Of a DNA stretch of 21,622 bases, positions 1-7,650 are shown piece by piece. The notes beneath the pieces were generated by a model. It had not been told where the DNA came from and did no database searches. It saw only the letters and a program-made list of their open reading frames with translations. This DNA is from Bacillota bacterium. GTDB taxonomy: Bacteria > Bacillota > Clostridia > Lachnospirales > Lachnospiraceae. The number at the start of each line of letters is the position of its first letter. The first letter of the stretch is position 1. The stretch is taken from contig JAEWJZ010000003.1 of assembly GCA_023386315.1 (NCBI GenBank), positions 1-21,622 of the forward strand, given 5' to 3'. The translations under genes and the position numbers were made by a program.

Positions 1-25
1 AAAAGGCCACAATTACTTGCGGCCT
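1..25 (-). terminator. Hairpin and T-tract after rpmH
   Basis: Read on the minus strand, a 9-bp stem (AGGCCGCAA with TTGTGGCCT, one G-U pair) closes a GTAA tetraloop and runs into T residues at the window edge. It starts 6 bases after the rpmH stop. It could be a full terminator or an attenuator before rnpA, which usually follows rpmH but lies outside the window. Confidence 0.75.
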
Positions 26-31
26 GGTCCA

Positions 32-166
32 TTAAGCTGATAATTTTGCTCTTCCTTTTGCTCTTCTGGCAGCTAAAACTTTTCTTCCGCCTGGAGTGCT
101 CATTCTGGCTCTGAAACCATGAACTTTTGATCTTTGTCTCTTTTTTGGCTGGAACGTCATTTTCAT
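32..166 (-). CDS. rpmH: 50S ribosomal protein L34
   Basis: This gene encodes a 44-residue basic protein that begins [18 protein letters not shown] and ends [10 protein letters not shown], which is the complete and highly conserved L34 sequence. L34 is a small protein of the large ribosomal subunit. I read it directly from the minus strand; it is too short for ordinary ORF lists. A strong AGGAGGT ribosome site lies at 178-184, 11 bases before the ATG. In most Firmicutes rpmH is the first gene left of dnaA and reads away from the origin. Here its orientation is normal, but about 7.9 kb of other DNA separates it from dnaA. Confidence 0.98.
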   Translation of the reverse strand: MKMTFQPKKRQRSKVHGFRARMSTPGGRKVLAARRAKGRAKLSA

Positions 167-200
167 AATCTACGGACACCTCCTCTTGTTACAATAGCTT

Positions 201-217
201 ATCATAGGCAATATGAT
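201..217. promoter_or_regulatory. Small inverted repeat upstream of rpmH
   Basis: ATCATA and TATGAT form a perfect 6-bp inverted repeat with a 5-base centre. On the minus strand the left arm reads TATGAT and could be the rpmH -10 box, but I find no good -35 at the right distance. Whether this is a promoter or an operator is uncertain. Confidence 0.3.
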
Positions 218-318
218 GAAACATATTGAGACTATTTTAATTAAACATCATATCAATTATATAGAACAAAGCATGGTTCGTCAAGGGAAAAATATAAGTT
301 TTCATTTGACTGCTAATA

Positions 319-327
319 TTTTCCACA
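319..327 (+). promoter_or_regulatory. DnaA-box-like site near rpmH
   Basis: TTTTCCACA fits the loose DnaA-box pattern TTWTNCACA. It is a single site between rpmH and the glycosidase gene, about 7.4 kb from the main box cluster. It could be a chance match or a remnant of an ancestral rpmH-dnaA spacer. Confidence 0.3.
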
Positions 328-380
328 TTCCCTGTTTATACAGTATAATAAATAAAACTATATAATTTCCCAAAAGGGAA
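321..380 (+). promoter_or_regulatory. Putative promoter of the glycosidase/AraC genes
   Basis: A consensus TATAAT lies at 344-349, with only a weak -35 candidate (TTCCAC, 321-326). The spacer contains the palindrome CTGT-TTAT-ACAG (332-343), directly abutting the -10, where a regulator could bind. A small hairpin, TTCCC-AAAA-GGGAA (367-380), follows in what would be the untranslated leader. The -10 is convincing; the rest is inference. Confidence 0.4.
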
Positions 381-413
381 TCACCAAATATAAAAAAAGG
401 ATGGGTTATTACA

Positions 414-1298
414 ATGAAAAGTGAACAAATCAACATCAGAGATCCTTATGTACTGCTGTCCGACGGTATTTATTATATGTACGGAACCCGGGCAGAAACC
501 TGCTGGATGGCCGCTACCGGCTTTGACTGTTATACCAGCACAGACTTAATTAACTGGGATGGTCCCCATGAAGTTTTTCATAAACCGGAGAATTTTTTTG
601 CTGACAGAAACTGCTGGGCTCCCGAAGTTCACTGTTATAAAGACTCTTATTATATGTTTGCCACATTTAAAGACACTAAAAATTATGGCGGAACTGCCAT
701 TTTAAAAGCGGACCATCCTCTGGGACCGTTCACATTACATAGTCATAAACAGATCACTCCGACTGATTGGGAATGCATTGACGGAACCTTTTATGTAAGC
801 CCTGATGGAACTCCCTACATGGTTTTTGTACATGAGTGGGTTCAGATATCGGACGGATCTATCTGTGCAGTAAAATTAAGCAGCGATTTAAGCCATGCCA
901 TATCAGAACCTGAACTTCTTTTTCATGCCTCTGAGGCAAAAAGCTGGGTAGTAACAATAGAAAATAAAAACAGGCCCGGTAAACATTATGTCACCGATGG
1001 TCCTTTTCTTCACCGCACTAATAACGGTCGTCTTCTTATGCTGTGGTCAAGCTTTGGAAAAGAAGGATACACCCAGGCCATTGCTTATTCTGATAATGGG
1101 GATATTACAGGAAACTGGATACAGCAGGAAACTCTGCTTTTTGAAAAAGACGGCGGCCATGGCATGATCTTTAAAGACAAAAAGGGGGAACTCATTCTTA
1201 CTCTTCATACACCAAATGAGCACAGAAAGGAACACCCTGTTTTTTATGGTCTGAAAGAGAAGGACAACACTTTAATAGTTAAAGGATTATATCAATGA
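414..1298 (+). CDS. GH43-like glycoside hydrolase, cytosolic
   Basis: This is a 294-residue single-domain protein resembling the five-bladed beta-propeller of glycoside hydrolase family 43 and relatives (arabinofuranosidases, xylosidases, arabinanases). The N-terminal IRDPYV carries the expected catalytic base D10. WAPEV (68-72) and CIDGTF with D123 match the propeller blade motifs and the pKa-modulating Asp. The motif that normally holds the general acid Glu (E-G/A-P) reads TDGPFL, with D195 in place of Glu. GGHGMIF (247-253) supplies the His seen near the metal site in this fold. No signal peptide is present, so it probably acts on imported oligosaccharides. The start has a modest AAAGGATGG ribosome site. 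The stop overlaps the next gene's start. Fold class is fairly sure; substrate is unknown. Confidence 0.8.
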   Translation: MKSEQINIRDPYVLLSDGIYYMYGTRAETCWMAATGFDCYTSTDLINWDGPHEVFHKPENFFADRNCWAPEVHCYKDSYYMFATFKDTKNYGGTAILKADHPLGPFTLHSHKQITPTDWECIDGTFYVSPDGTPYMVFVHEWVQISDGSICAVKLSSDLSHAISEPELLFHASEAKSWVVTIENKNRPGKHYVTDGPFLHRTNNGRLLMLWSSFGKEGYTQAIAYSDNGDITGNWIQQETLLFEKDGGHGMIFKDKKGELILTLHTPNEHRKEHPVFYGLKEKDNTLIVKGLYQ

Positions 1299-2155
1299 AA
1301 GAGGTAATTTTCACAGGAAAATGTCAGGGTATCGGTATCAGCCATGTATCAAGAGACTGCGATCTGGCTGAAACCATAGGTTTTTATAAAAATGAATATC
1401 AGATTTATTACATTCTCAATGGAGAGCGTTATTTTTATTATGGTGACCACAGCTACCGTATGGGAAAAGGCACACTGACCTTTATTGATAAGAAACTGAT
1501 CCCTTTTACCAATGTAATCGGCGGAAATTATCATGAAAGAGTTCTGATTGAACTGGAAGAGTCCTGGCTTCGTCTTGCAGGCAGTGCAATGGAACTTAAC
1601 CTTCTGGAATTTTTTCAGAATAATCACGGTGTTCTCCAGTTAGATGAGAAACAGCAGAACATTCTGGAGAAAAAGCTGTTCCGGATGGAATCTGCAATGA
1701 AAAATCAGAAACCCTATGGTGCTTCAGAGGTAAAAAACCTCCTGCTATCCTTATTTCTCATGATCTTAAATGGTGCCGGAACAAAACCGGAAGTCTATTA
1801 TATGCCAAAAAGAAAAATGATGCGCTATGTAAAAGTTGCAGAAATCATACAATATATCATGATTCATTATTCAGAGATCTTTGGTCTGGAGGATCTGTCT
1901 AAAATTTTTTATTTAGATAAAAGCTATCTGAGCCGGATTTTCAAAGAAGTAACTAATTTTACTGTCAATGAATTTATCAATTGCCAGAGAGTAGACCATG
2001 CCAGAATTCTGCTTCTTGATGATGATCTGTCCATGGAAGATATTTCACAGAAACTGGGGTATGAACGACTGTCCTACTTTGACCGTGTATTTAAAAAATA
2101 TACAGGATTATCGCCTCTGCAATATAGAAAATCAAAAAAAAACAATGATGTTTAG
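1295..2155 (+). CDS. AraC-family transcriptional regulator
   Basis: This 286-residue protein has an N-terminal cupin-like sensor half (about 10-110, including the ILNGERYFYYGDHSY segment) and a C-terminal AraC DNA-binding domain. The two helix-turn-helix units lie at about 197-219 and 246-268, followed by the family signature YFDRVFKKYTGLSPLQYRK (261-279). Its ATG overlaps the TGA of the upstream glycosidase (ATGA), so translation is probably coupled. By position it is the likely ligand-responsive, probably activating, regulator of the glycosidase and of the transporter genes that follow after a 170-base gap. The effector is presumably a mono- or oligosaccharide; nothing in the sequence identifies it. 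Confidence 0.93.
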   Translation: MKEVIFTGKCQGIGISHVSRDCDLAETIGFYKNEYQIYYILNGERYFYYGDHSYRMGKGTLTFIDKKLIPFTNVIGGNYHERVLIELEESWLRLAGSAMELNLLEFFQNNHGVLQLDEKQQNILEKKLFRMESAMKNQKPYGASEVKNLLLSLFLMILNGAGTKPEVYYMPKRKMMRYVKVAEIIQYIMIHYSEIFGLEDLSKIFYLDKSYLSRIFKEVTNFTVNEFINCQRVDHARILLLDDDLSMEDISQKLGYERLSYFDRVFKKYTGLSPLQYRKSKKNNDV

Positions 2156-2193
2156 TCAATTTAGTGCAAATTAATGGCTTTTTTTGATGTATT

Positions 2194-2242
2194 GAGGCAT
2201 TCTTCCAAATGTATTGTAAATGCCTCTGATTAATATTAAAAT
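2194..2242 (+). promoter_or_regulatory. Promoter and candidate AraC operator of the transporter genes
   Basis: A plausible promoter is TTGTAA (2214-2219), 17 bases, TAAAAT (2237-2242). A perfect inverted repeat GAGGCATT (2194-2201) and AATGCCTC (2219-2226) straddles the -35 box, with 17 bases between the arms. An activator bound there would touch RNA polymerase, as class II AraC activators do. The sequence pattern is visible; binding by the adjacent AraC protein is inference. The absence of a T-run argues against a terminator. Confidence 0.45.
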
Positions 2243-2325
2243 ATACCCATATAAAAACAAATCCGGATTTTATTATTAGTACATTTTCACAATATTTTTC
2301 AGAGCAATCACTATTAGGAGGATTT

Positions 2326-3639
2326 ATGAAAACAAAAAAGCTTACTGCACTGTTTCTGTCTGGTCTGATGACTTTTTCTCTTGCCGGCTGCTCCGGAAAC
2401 AAACCTGATGCATCTTCTGAGTCAGTTTCCCAGGCTACAGGAAAACAGATAACTCTCCGCATGGCGTGGTGGGGTTCTCAGACAAGACATGACGCTACAA
2501 ACAAGGTTATAGAGCTCTACGAATCACAGAATCCAGGTGTACATATTGAAGCAGAGTTTTACGATTTTGACAGTTACTTTACCAAGCTTGATACTTTAGT
2601 TGCAGCTGATGATGTCTGGGATATATTTCAGCTGGGTGGAAATTTTCCCAAATACATTAAAAGTATAGAACCACTGGATGGATATATAAAGGACGGAATT
2701 ATTAATACCAGTGATACTACGGAAAATTTTCTGGCAACAACAAAGGACAGTAACGGTTCTCAGATTGGTATATCCATTGGTACCAACACCTATGGAATTG
2801 CATATGACCCGGAATTATTCCAAAAAGCCGGCTTGTCTGAGCCTGACAATGACTGGACCTGGGATGACTGGAAAAAAGACTGCATCACCATAAAAGAAAA
2901 ACTGGGTATTTACGGAAGTTCAAAAATTGATCATTTTATAGCAGGTGTAACCATGCGCGCCTCTCAGACGAAAAAAGATGCGAATTTCTTTAAGAAGACC
3001 AATGACGGCATAGAATCAGAAGATCCCGCTCCCTTTGCAGATTATTTAAAGATGATCAAAGAACTGACAGATGCCGGGGCCTATCCGGATGCCGGGGCTA
3101 TAAAAGAAATTAAGGACATAGAGGGTGATTATCTGGTAACCGGAGACGCAGCTATGACCTGGGTTTCCTCCAATCAGGTTTCTTCCATTGTTCATGCCTC
3201 CGGAAGGGAAATTAAAATTGCCCCAGTACCAAGATTAGCAAAAAACGGTCCTTATGGAATGGGAATTCAGTCCTCACAGCAGCTTTGTATTTCCAGTAAT
3301 TCCAAAGCAAAAGAAGAAGCCGCTAAATTTATTAATTTTTTTGTCAATGACATAGAAGCAAATAAAATATTAAATGGTGAACGTGGAGTTCCTATCATGT
3401 CAAAGGTAAGAGAGGCTGTTATTTCACAGGCAGATGACTCCGGCAAAATCATTTATGAATTTGTTGACAAAGTAGGAAATTTTCCAAAAGAAAACAGCAA
3501 TGTTATAAGCCCTGATCCTAAAGCTGAAATTGAGGATCAATATAAGCTTCTGATTGAAAAAGTACAGTATGGCGATGTAACACCGGAAGATGCTGCAAAA
3601 CAGTTTATGGATTTTTCCAAGTCAAAATTTCAGCCTTAA
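2326..3639 (+). CDS. ABC sugar transporter, solute-binding lipoprotein
   Basis: This 437-residue protein begins with a lipoprotein signal: MKTKKL, a hydrophobic stretch, and a lipobox LAGC with the lipidated Cys at position 22. The mature part opens with a Ser-rich linker and then ITLRMAWWG, the first beta strand typical of family 1 carbohydrate-binding proteins of CUT1 importers. It would sit outside the membrane and hand the sugar to the two permeases encoded next. A strong AGGAGG lies 4 bases before the ATG. The gene is separated from the permease genes by a hairpin at 3651-3679, a common arrangement that leaves more binding protein than permease. The oligosaccharide ligand cannot be read from the sequence. 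Confidence 0.92.
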   Translation: MKTKKLTALFLSGLMTFSLAGCSGNKPDASSESVSQATGKQITLRMAWWGSQTRHDATNKVIELYESQNPGVHIEAEFYDFDSYFTKLDTLVAADDVWDIFQLGGNFPKYIKSIEPLDGYIKDGIINTSDTTENFLATTKDSNGSQIGISIGTNTYGIAYDPELFQKAGLSEPDNDWTWDDWKKDCITIKEKLGIYGSSKIDHFIAGVTMRASQTKKDANFFKKTNDGIESEDPAPFADYLKMIKELTDAGAYPDAGAIKEIKDIEGDYLVTGDAAMTWVSSNQVSSIVHASGREIKIAPVPRLAKNGPYGMGIQSSQQLCISSNSKAKEEAAKFINFFVNDIEANKILNGERGVPIMSKVREAVISQADDSGKIIYEFVDKVGNFPKENSNVISPDPKAEIEDQYKLLIEKVQYGDVTPEDAAKQFMDFSKSKFQP

Positions 3640-3650
3640 GTATAATGAAG

Positions 3651-3679
3651 AGGCAGGTAAGGATTCTCTTTGCCTGCCT
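3651..3679 (+). terminator. Intercistronic hairpin after the binding-protein gene
   Basis: AGGCAGGTAA (3651-3660) pairs with TTGCCTGCCT (3670-3679), a 10-bp stem with one G-T pair and a 9-base loop. No strong T-run follows. It is therefore more likely a partial attenuator or an RNA 3'-end stabiliser than a complete terminator, and the permease ribosome site follows directly. Confidence 0.6.
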
Positions 3680-3708
3680 TTCCTATGGAAAAAAGGAGGT
3701 AATAAACA

Positions 3709-4614
3709 ATGAAAGAACAAAAAATCAACTGGAAAAAAATCCTCTATCATAACAATACCGTAGGCTATATTTTTTCCTTCCCTTTTCTTTTTGGATTTTT
3801 TGCATTTACATTGATTCCAGTTCTCGTATCAATATATTATTCCATGACCAACTATAAATTGGGGCAAAATCCGGTATTTGTAGGACTTGATAACTATAGA
3901 AATTTATTTTCAGATGACCGTTTCCTGAATTCTGTAAAAGTAACTCTTATATATGTCATCACTTCCGTTCCCTCCAAACTGATATTTGCCCTTTTTATCG
4001 CATATCTTCTGACTCAGAAACGGCGGGGAGTAACCTTTTACCGCTCATTATACTACGTGCCATCCCTGATTGGAGGAAGTATTGCCGTTGCTCTTGTCTG
4101 GAAAACCATTTTTTCAAGAAAAGGTCTGGCAAACACCATTCTGGCCTCACTTGGTTTTCCAAAACTCTCCTGGCTGGGTGAACCCCATCTGGCAATGGGA
4201 ATACTCGTTCTCATGTCTGTCTGGCAATTTGGCTCTTCTATGATTATTTTTGCTGCCGGATTAAAGGAAATATCTCCAACTTATTATGAAGCTGCTGAAA
4301 TTGATGGTGCAGACAAATGGCAGAGATTTACAGCAATTACCCTCCCATGCCTCTCCCCCATTATTTTATACAATCTCATCATGCAGACCATCACTGCCTT
4401 TATGGCATTTACCCAGGCTTTCGTCATTACACAGGGCGGTCCCAATGATTCCACTAATTTTTACGCACTCTACGTTTACAATCATGCCTTTAAATGGTCC
4501 AATATGGGATACGCCAGTGCCATGTCCTGGGTCATGCTGGCTTTAATAAGCATTATTACATTCCTGCTTTTTAAGACATCAAAATTTTGGGTATTTACAG
4601 AAGCAGACCAATAA
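3709..4614 (+). CDS. ABC sugar transporter permease, MalF/UgpA type
   Basis: This 301-residue integral membrane protein has about six hydrophobic segments. It is the first of two inner-membrane permeases of a CUT1-type importer. The cytoplasmic EAA loop, which docks on the ATPase, is visible at about 192-217 (YYEAAEIDGADKWQRF, then ITLP). The N-terminus is short and charged before the first membrane helix, as in the LplB/UgpA-like permeases of Firmicutes. An AAGGAGGT ribosome site precedes the ATG, and the next permease starts 13 bases after its stop. The two presumably form a heterodimer that carries the sugar delivered by the upstream lipoprotein. Confidence 0.93.
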   Translation: MKEQKINWKKILYHNNTVGYIFSFPFLFGFFAFTLIPVLVSIYYSMTNYKLGQNPVFVGLDNYRNLFSDDRFLNSVKVTLIYVITSVPSKLIFALFIAYLLTQKRRGVTFYRSLYYVPSLIGGSIAVALVWKTIFSRKGLANTILASLGFPKLSWLGEPHLAMGILVLMSVWQFGSSMIIFAAGLKEISPTYYEAAEIDGADKWQRFTAITLPCLSPIILYNLIMQTITAFMAFTQAFVITQGGPNDSTNFYALYVYNHAFKWSNMGYASAMSWVMLALISIITFLLFKTSKFWVFTEADQ

Positions 4615-4627
4615 GGAGGATCATAAC

Positions 4628-5470
4628 ATGACAAATAAACATAAAATACAGGCTTATGTCTATCATTTATTCGTCTGTGTTCTTGGATTGCTGATGATTT
4701 ATCCGGTTCTCTGGATGGTCAGCGGCTCGCTTAAGAATAATGCAGAAATCTTAAATGGAGGTATGAACTTAATTCCACCCCAGTGGAGATTCTCCAATTT
4801 TTTCACTGGCTTTAAGGGTTTCGGAGGTATTAGCTTTCAAACCTTTTTTACCAATTCATTTTTTGTTGCATCTGTTTCCACCCTGGCAACTGTTCTGTCT
4901 TCATCCTGTGTTGCCTATGCGTTTTCCAGGGTAAGCTTTAAAGGACGAAACATCTGGTTTATGTCCATGATCTGCACCATGATGCTCCCAGCCCAGATTA
5001 TTCTGGTACCCCAATACATTATTTATAACAAACTTGGTTTTGTAGGGACCTACCTTCCTCTCATACTGCCCCATTTTTTCGGCCAGGCATTTTTCATCTA
5101 TCAGATGATGCAATTCGGTTCCGGAATTCCAAAGGACCTTGATGAAGCTGCAATTATAGACGGCTGCAGCAAATATTCGATATTTACCAGAATTTTTCTT
5201 CCTCTTTTGAAACCATCCATTGTAACCACTGTCATCATTCAGTTTTACTGGAAATGGGATGATTTTATGTCTCCCATGATTTATTTAAGTAAACCCCGCA
5301 TGTATACTGCCTCTGTAGCAATAAAAAACTTCGCAGACTCAACATCCACAACCGATTATGGATCAATGTTTGCCATGTCCACGCTCTCATTGATCCCCGT
5401 ATTTCTGATCTTCTTATTCTTTAACCGTTATCTGGTGGAGGGAATCAGCGGAAGTGGTATCAAAGGATAA
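4628..5470 (+). CDS. ABC sugar transporter permease, MalG/UgpE type
   Basis: This 280-residue membrane protein is the second permease of the importer. It has an N-terminal helix with IYPVLWMVSGSLK, typical of MalG/LplC-type proteins, and an EAA loop at about 171-192 (LDEAAIIDGCSKYSIF, then FLP). It ends with the family's usual short C-terminal run, RYLVEGISGSGIKG. An AGGAGG site lies just before the start and overlaps the upstream gene's end region. No ATP-binding protein gene is present on either side. As in many Firmicute CUT1 systems, the complex would have to borrow a shared MsmX/UgpC-type ATPase encoded elsewhere. Confidence 0.93.
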   Translation: MTNKHKIQAYVYHLFVCVLGLLMIYPVLWMVSGSLKNNAEILNGGMNLIPPQWRFSNFFTGFKGFGGISFQTFFTNSFFVASVSTLATVLSSSCVAYAFSRVSFKGRNIWFMSMICTMMLPAQIILVPQYIIYNKLGFVGTYLPLILPHFFGQAFFIYQMMQFGSGIPKDLDEAAIIDGCSKYSIFTRIFLPLLKPSIVTTVIIQFYWKWDDFMSPMIYLSKPRMYTASVAIKNFADSTSTTDYGSMFAMSTLSLIPVFLIFLFFNRYLVEGISGSGIKG

Positions 5471-5493
5471 TTAACATACAGAGAGGAAAAAAC

Positions 5494-6939
5494 GTGAAAA
5501 TCGAAACAAGTGTATCATTTCAGACTTCCAACGAACTTTTGCAAAAGCTGATGGATTCAGCAGAAAGAAAAATTCTCAACAACTTAAAAATGTTTGAGAA
5601 CAGGCTTGTCCTGATAGAAGGAGGAGGATATGAAAAAATATGGCTGGAAACCCAGCCTATGGGCGGAGAAATGTATGCCAAACGAAACATGGAGGCAGCA
5701 CTTAATAACCAGCTCCTTTTCATGGAACATCAAAGACCGGATGGCCGGCTTCCCGGAAGCATTGCCTTAATCGACAATCGGATCACTCCTCAGTTTGATA
5801 AATTCCAGGGTTTTTGTTTCCCCTCTTCTGCCCTTAATATGTATTACTTAATGGGTAAAGATGAAGAATATTTAACTCTCCTTTACCTTACTTTAGAAAA
5901 ATTTGATTCCTATCTATGGAGAACCAGGGATTCAGACGGAGACGGCTGTCTGGAAAGCTGGTGCAAATACGATACAGGCGAGGATCACGCACTTCGCTAT
6001 CATGATGCTCCCGATTCCTGGAGTAAAGAAACTCCTCCCACAGATTGTAAAGCAGTTCCCATGGCCTCCCTGGATATTATGAGTTTTTCTTACTCTGCCA
6101 GAGAAACCCTTTCCATTATCAGCTCTATACAAGGTAATGAAAACCGTAAAAGCCAATGGAAAAGAAAGGCACTGGCCATCCAGAAAGCCATAAAAGACTA
6201 TCTCTGGATCGAATCAAAAGATGCCTGCTTTGACCGGGATAAAAACCACAATATTATAAATGTTTTATTTCACAATAATTTAAGAGCCATGTACTGGAAC
6301 AGTTTTACCAGGTCCATGGCAGAACGTTTCGTTACAAAACATTTATTAAACCCAGATGAATTCTGGACATATATGCCGCTCCCATCCGTCGCAGTAAATG
6401 ATCCTCTTTTCCGTAATATAAAAACGAATAACTGGAGCGGACAATGTGAGGCCCTGACCTATCAGAGGGCCATCCGGGCTCTTGAGAATTATGGCTATGA
6501 TTATCTAATCCCCCAGCTGGGAAAAAAACTGTTTTATGCCATTGGGGATTCCTGTGTTTTCGTACAGCAATATGATCCGTTTACAGGCTCGCCATCCCTG
6601 ATATCTCTGGATGGTCTGCAGGATTCATATGGTCCAGCCATGTTATCGGTTATGGAATATACATCCCGTATGTATGGTGTACACTTAGAACGGAATCATA
6701 TTTTCTGGGGAACAGCCGGAGGATATGAAAGTAACTATGAACAGATCTGGGGAAATCACTCTTTTAAAATTCAAAATAATAAAAATGGCTCTCTGGCTTT
6801 TATTGATGGAAAAATAGTATTTCAGTCTGGAAAAGATTTAAAAATCATAACTGATCTTTCCGGTAATCTTCTTTATATAAAGCAATTGTCTGCTGATGCT
6901 GACATCAGAAACATAAAAACATACGGAATATCTCCTTAA
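5494..6939 (+). CDS. (alpha/alpha)6-barrel glycosidase, GH63/MGH1-like
   Basis: This 481-residue cytosolic protein has no signal peptide. The pattern of helices and conserved islands resembles the catalytic domain shared by GH63, GH37 and mannosylglycerate-hydrolase-like enzymes. The islands are RPDGRLPGS (81-89), RDSDGDGCLESW (145-156), NVLFHNNLRAMYWN (256-269), NNWSGQCEALTYQRAI (312-327) and FWGTAGGYESNYEQ (404-417). The acidic residues D146-D150 and E154 sit where the family places a catalytic acid, but I cannot assign the pair with certainty. It starts with GTG, preceded by AGAGAGGA. As last gene of the transporter unit it probably hydrolyses the imported oligosaccharide together with the GH43-like enzyme. 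Family level is likely; substrate is unknown. Confidence 0.7.
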   Translation: MKIETSVSFQTSNELLQKLMDSAERKILNNLKMFENRLVLIEGGGYEKIWLETQPMGGEMYAKRNMEAALNNQLLFMEHQRPDGRLPGSIALIDNRITPQFDKFQGFCFPSSALNMYYLMGKDEEYLTLLYLTLEKFDSYLWRTRDSDGDGCLESWCKYDTGEDHALRYHDAPDSWSKETPPTDCKAVPMASLDIMSFSYSARETLSIISSIQGNENRKSQWKRKALAIQKAIKDYLWIESKDACFDRDKNHNIINVLFHNNLRAMYWNSFTRSMAERFVTKHLLNPDEFWTYMPLPSVAVNDPLFRNIKTNNWSGQCEALTYQRAIRALENYGYDYLIPQLGKKLFYAIGDSCVFVQQYDPFTGSPSLISLDGLQDSYGPAMLSVMEYTSRMYGVHLERNHIFWGTAGGYESNYEQIWGNHSFKIQNNKNGSLAFIDGKIVFQSGKDLKIITDLSGNLLYIKQLSADADIRNIKTYGISP

Positions 6940-6943
6940 AGCA

Positions 6944-6984
6944 AATAAAGTCTCCGGCATGATTCAATTACCGGAGACTTTATT
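6944..6984. terminator. Bidirectional terminator between convergent genes
   Basis: AATAAAGTCTCCGG (6944-6957) and CCGGAGACTTTATT (6971-6984) are perfect 14-bp inverted arms around a 13-base loop. A- and T-rich flanks lie on both sides. It starts 5 bases after the glycosidase stop and lies 36 bases before the end of the opposite-strand transporter gene, so it can stop transcription from both directions. Confidence 0.9.
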
Positions 6985-7020
6985 AATTCTTATTATAACA
7001 CAACAAACTTGATTAATTTA

Positions 7021-7650
7021 TTAATTTCTCATTACCTTAAAAAGTGCCTGAGTGATGGCAACAGTCAGAATCGCCGCAACGATTGCCTCCGGAATCCCAT
7101 TAATACAGATAATTCCAATAATAACTGAATAAATTCCTTCCGTCAGACCCTTAGCTGCCTGTCCGTACTCTTTACCAAAAAGAAAATAAATCAGATTCAT
7201 TACCAGTAATGTGTTGGTTAATGATCCGGCAACTCCTGCCGCCGCAAGTGCTGCAGTCATTTTAAACTTACTTCCCTTTAAGGCTTTTAGTACTCCTTTA
7301 AACACATAATACGCCACGATTCCAATTAAAATTCTTGGTACCATACAGATAATCAGGCTTCCCAGATTGCCTCCGTACTCTCCCACTTTTACAAATGGTG
7401 AGAAGACAAACGAGGTTGGATTTGGCATGTTGGTGTTTTTCCACAGACTTGTCAGTCCAAAAATCATTCCCAGAAATCCGCCATATTTTGGTCCAAGTAT
7501 TATGGCTCCAATAATGACCGGAACGTGAATGATGGTGGCGTTCATAAATCCCAAAGGAATATATCCGAAGGGCGTAAACGCCATGATGATGATAAGGGCA
7601 ACAAATATGGCTGCCAGTACCATGTCGCGTGTTTTGTTTCCAGTATTCAT
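7021..7650 (-). CDS. ECF transporter S component (vitamin/cofactor binding)
   Basis: This 209-residue hydrophobic protein has about six membrane segments. The layout matches the substrate-binding S subunits of energy-coupling-factor importers: an N-terminal helix with small residues (LAAIFVALIIIMAF), then FMNATIIHVPVIIGAIILGP and KYGGFLGMIFGLTS. The subunit would work with an EcfA/A'/T module encoded elsewhere. The NATIIHVPVIIG stretch recalls pantothenate-type (PanT-like) S components, but that is from memory, so the vitamin remains open. The AGGAGG ribosome site and a near-perfect promoter (7709-7737) lie upstream. The gene is convergent to the sugar locus and diverges from dnaA across the origin. 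I saw no riboswitch in its short leader. Confidence 0.85.
   Translation of the reverse strand: MNTGNKTRDMVLAAIFVALIIIMAFTPFGYIPLGFMNATIIHVPVIIGAIILGPKYGGFLGMIFGLTSLWKNTNMPNPTSFVFSPFVKVGEYGGNLGSLIICMVPRILIGIVAYYVFKGVLKALKGSKFKMTAALAAAGVAGSLTNTLLVMNLIYFLFGKEYGQAAKGLTEGIYSVIIGIICINGIPEAIVAAILTVAITQALFKVMRN

Noticed and set aside
167..413. Catabolite-response (CcpA) site controlling the sugar genes
   Set aside because: I looked for the pattern TGWAANCGNTNWCA here and in 2156-2325 and saw no convincing match.
414..6984. Sugar locus as a mobile element
   Set aside because: No transposase, integrase, terminal repeats or target duplication were seen at either end. It looks like an ordinary chromosomal insertion.
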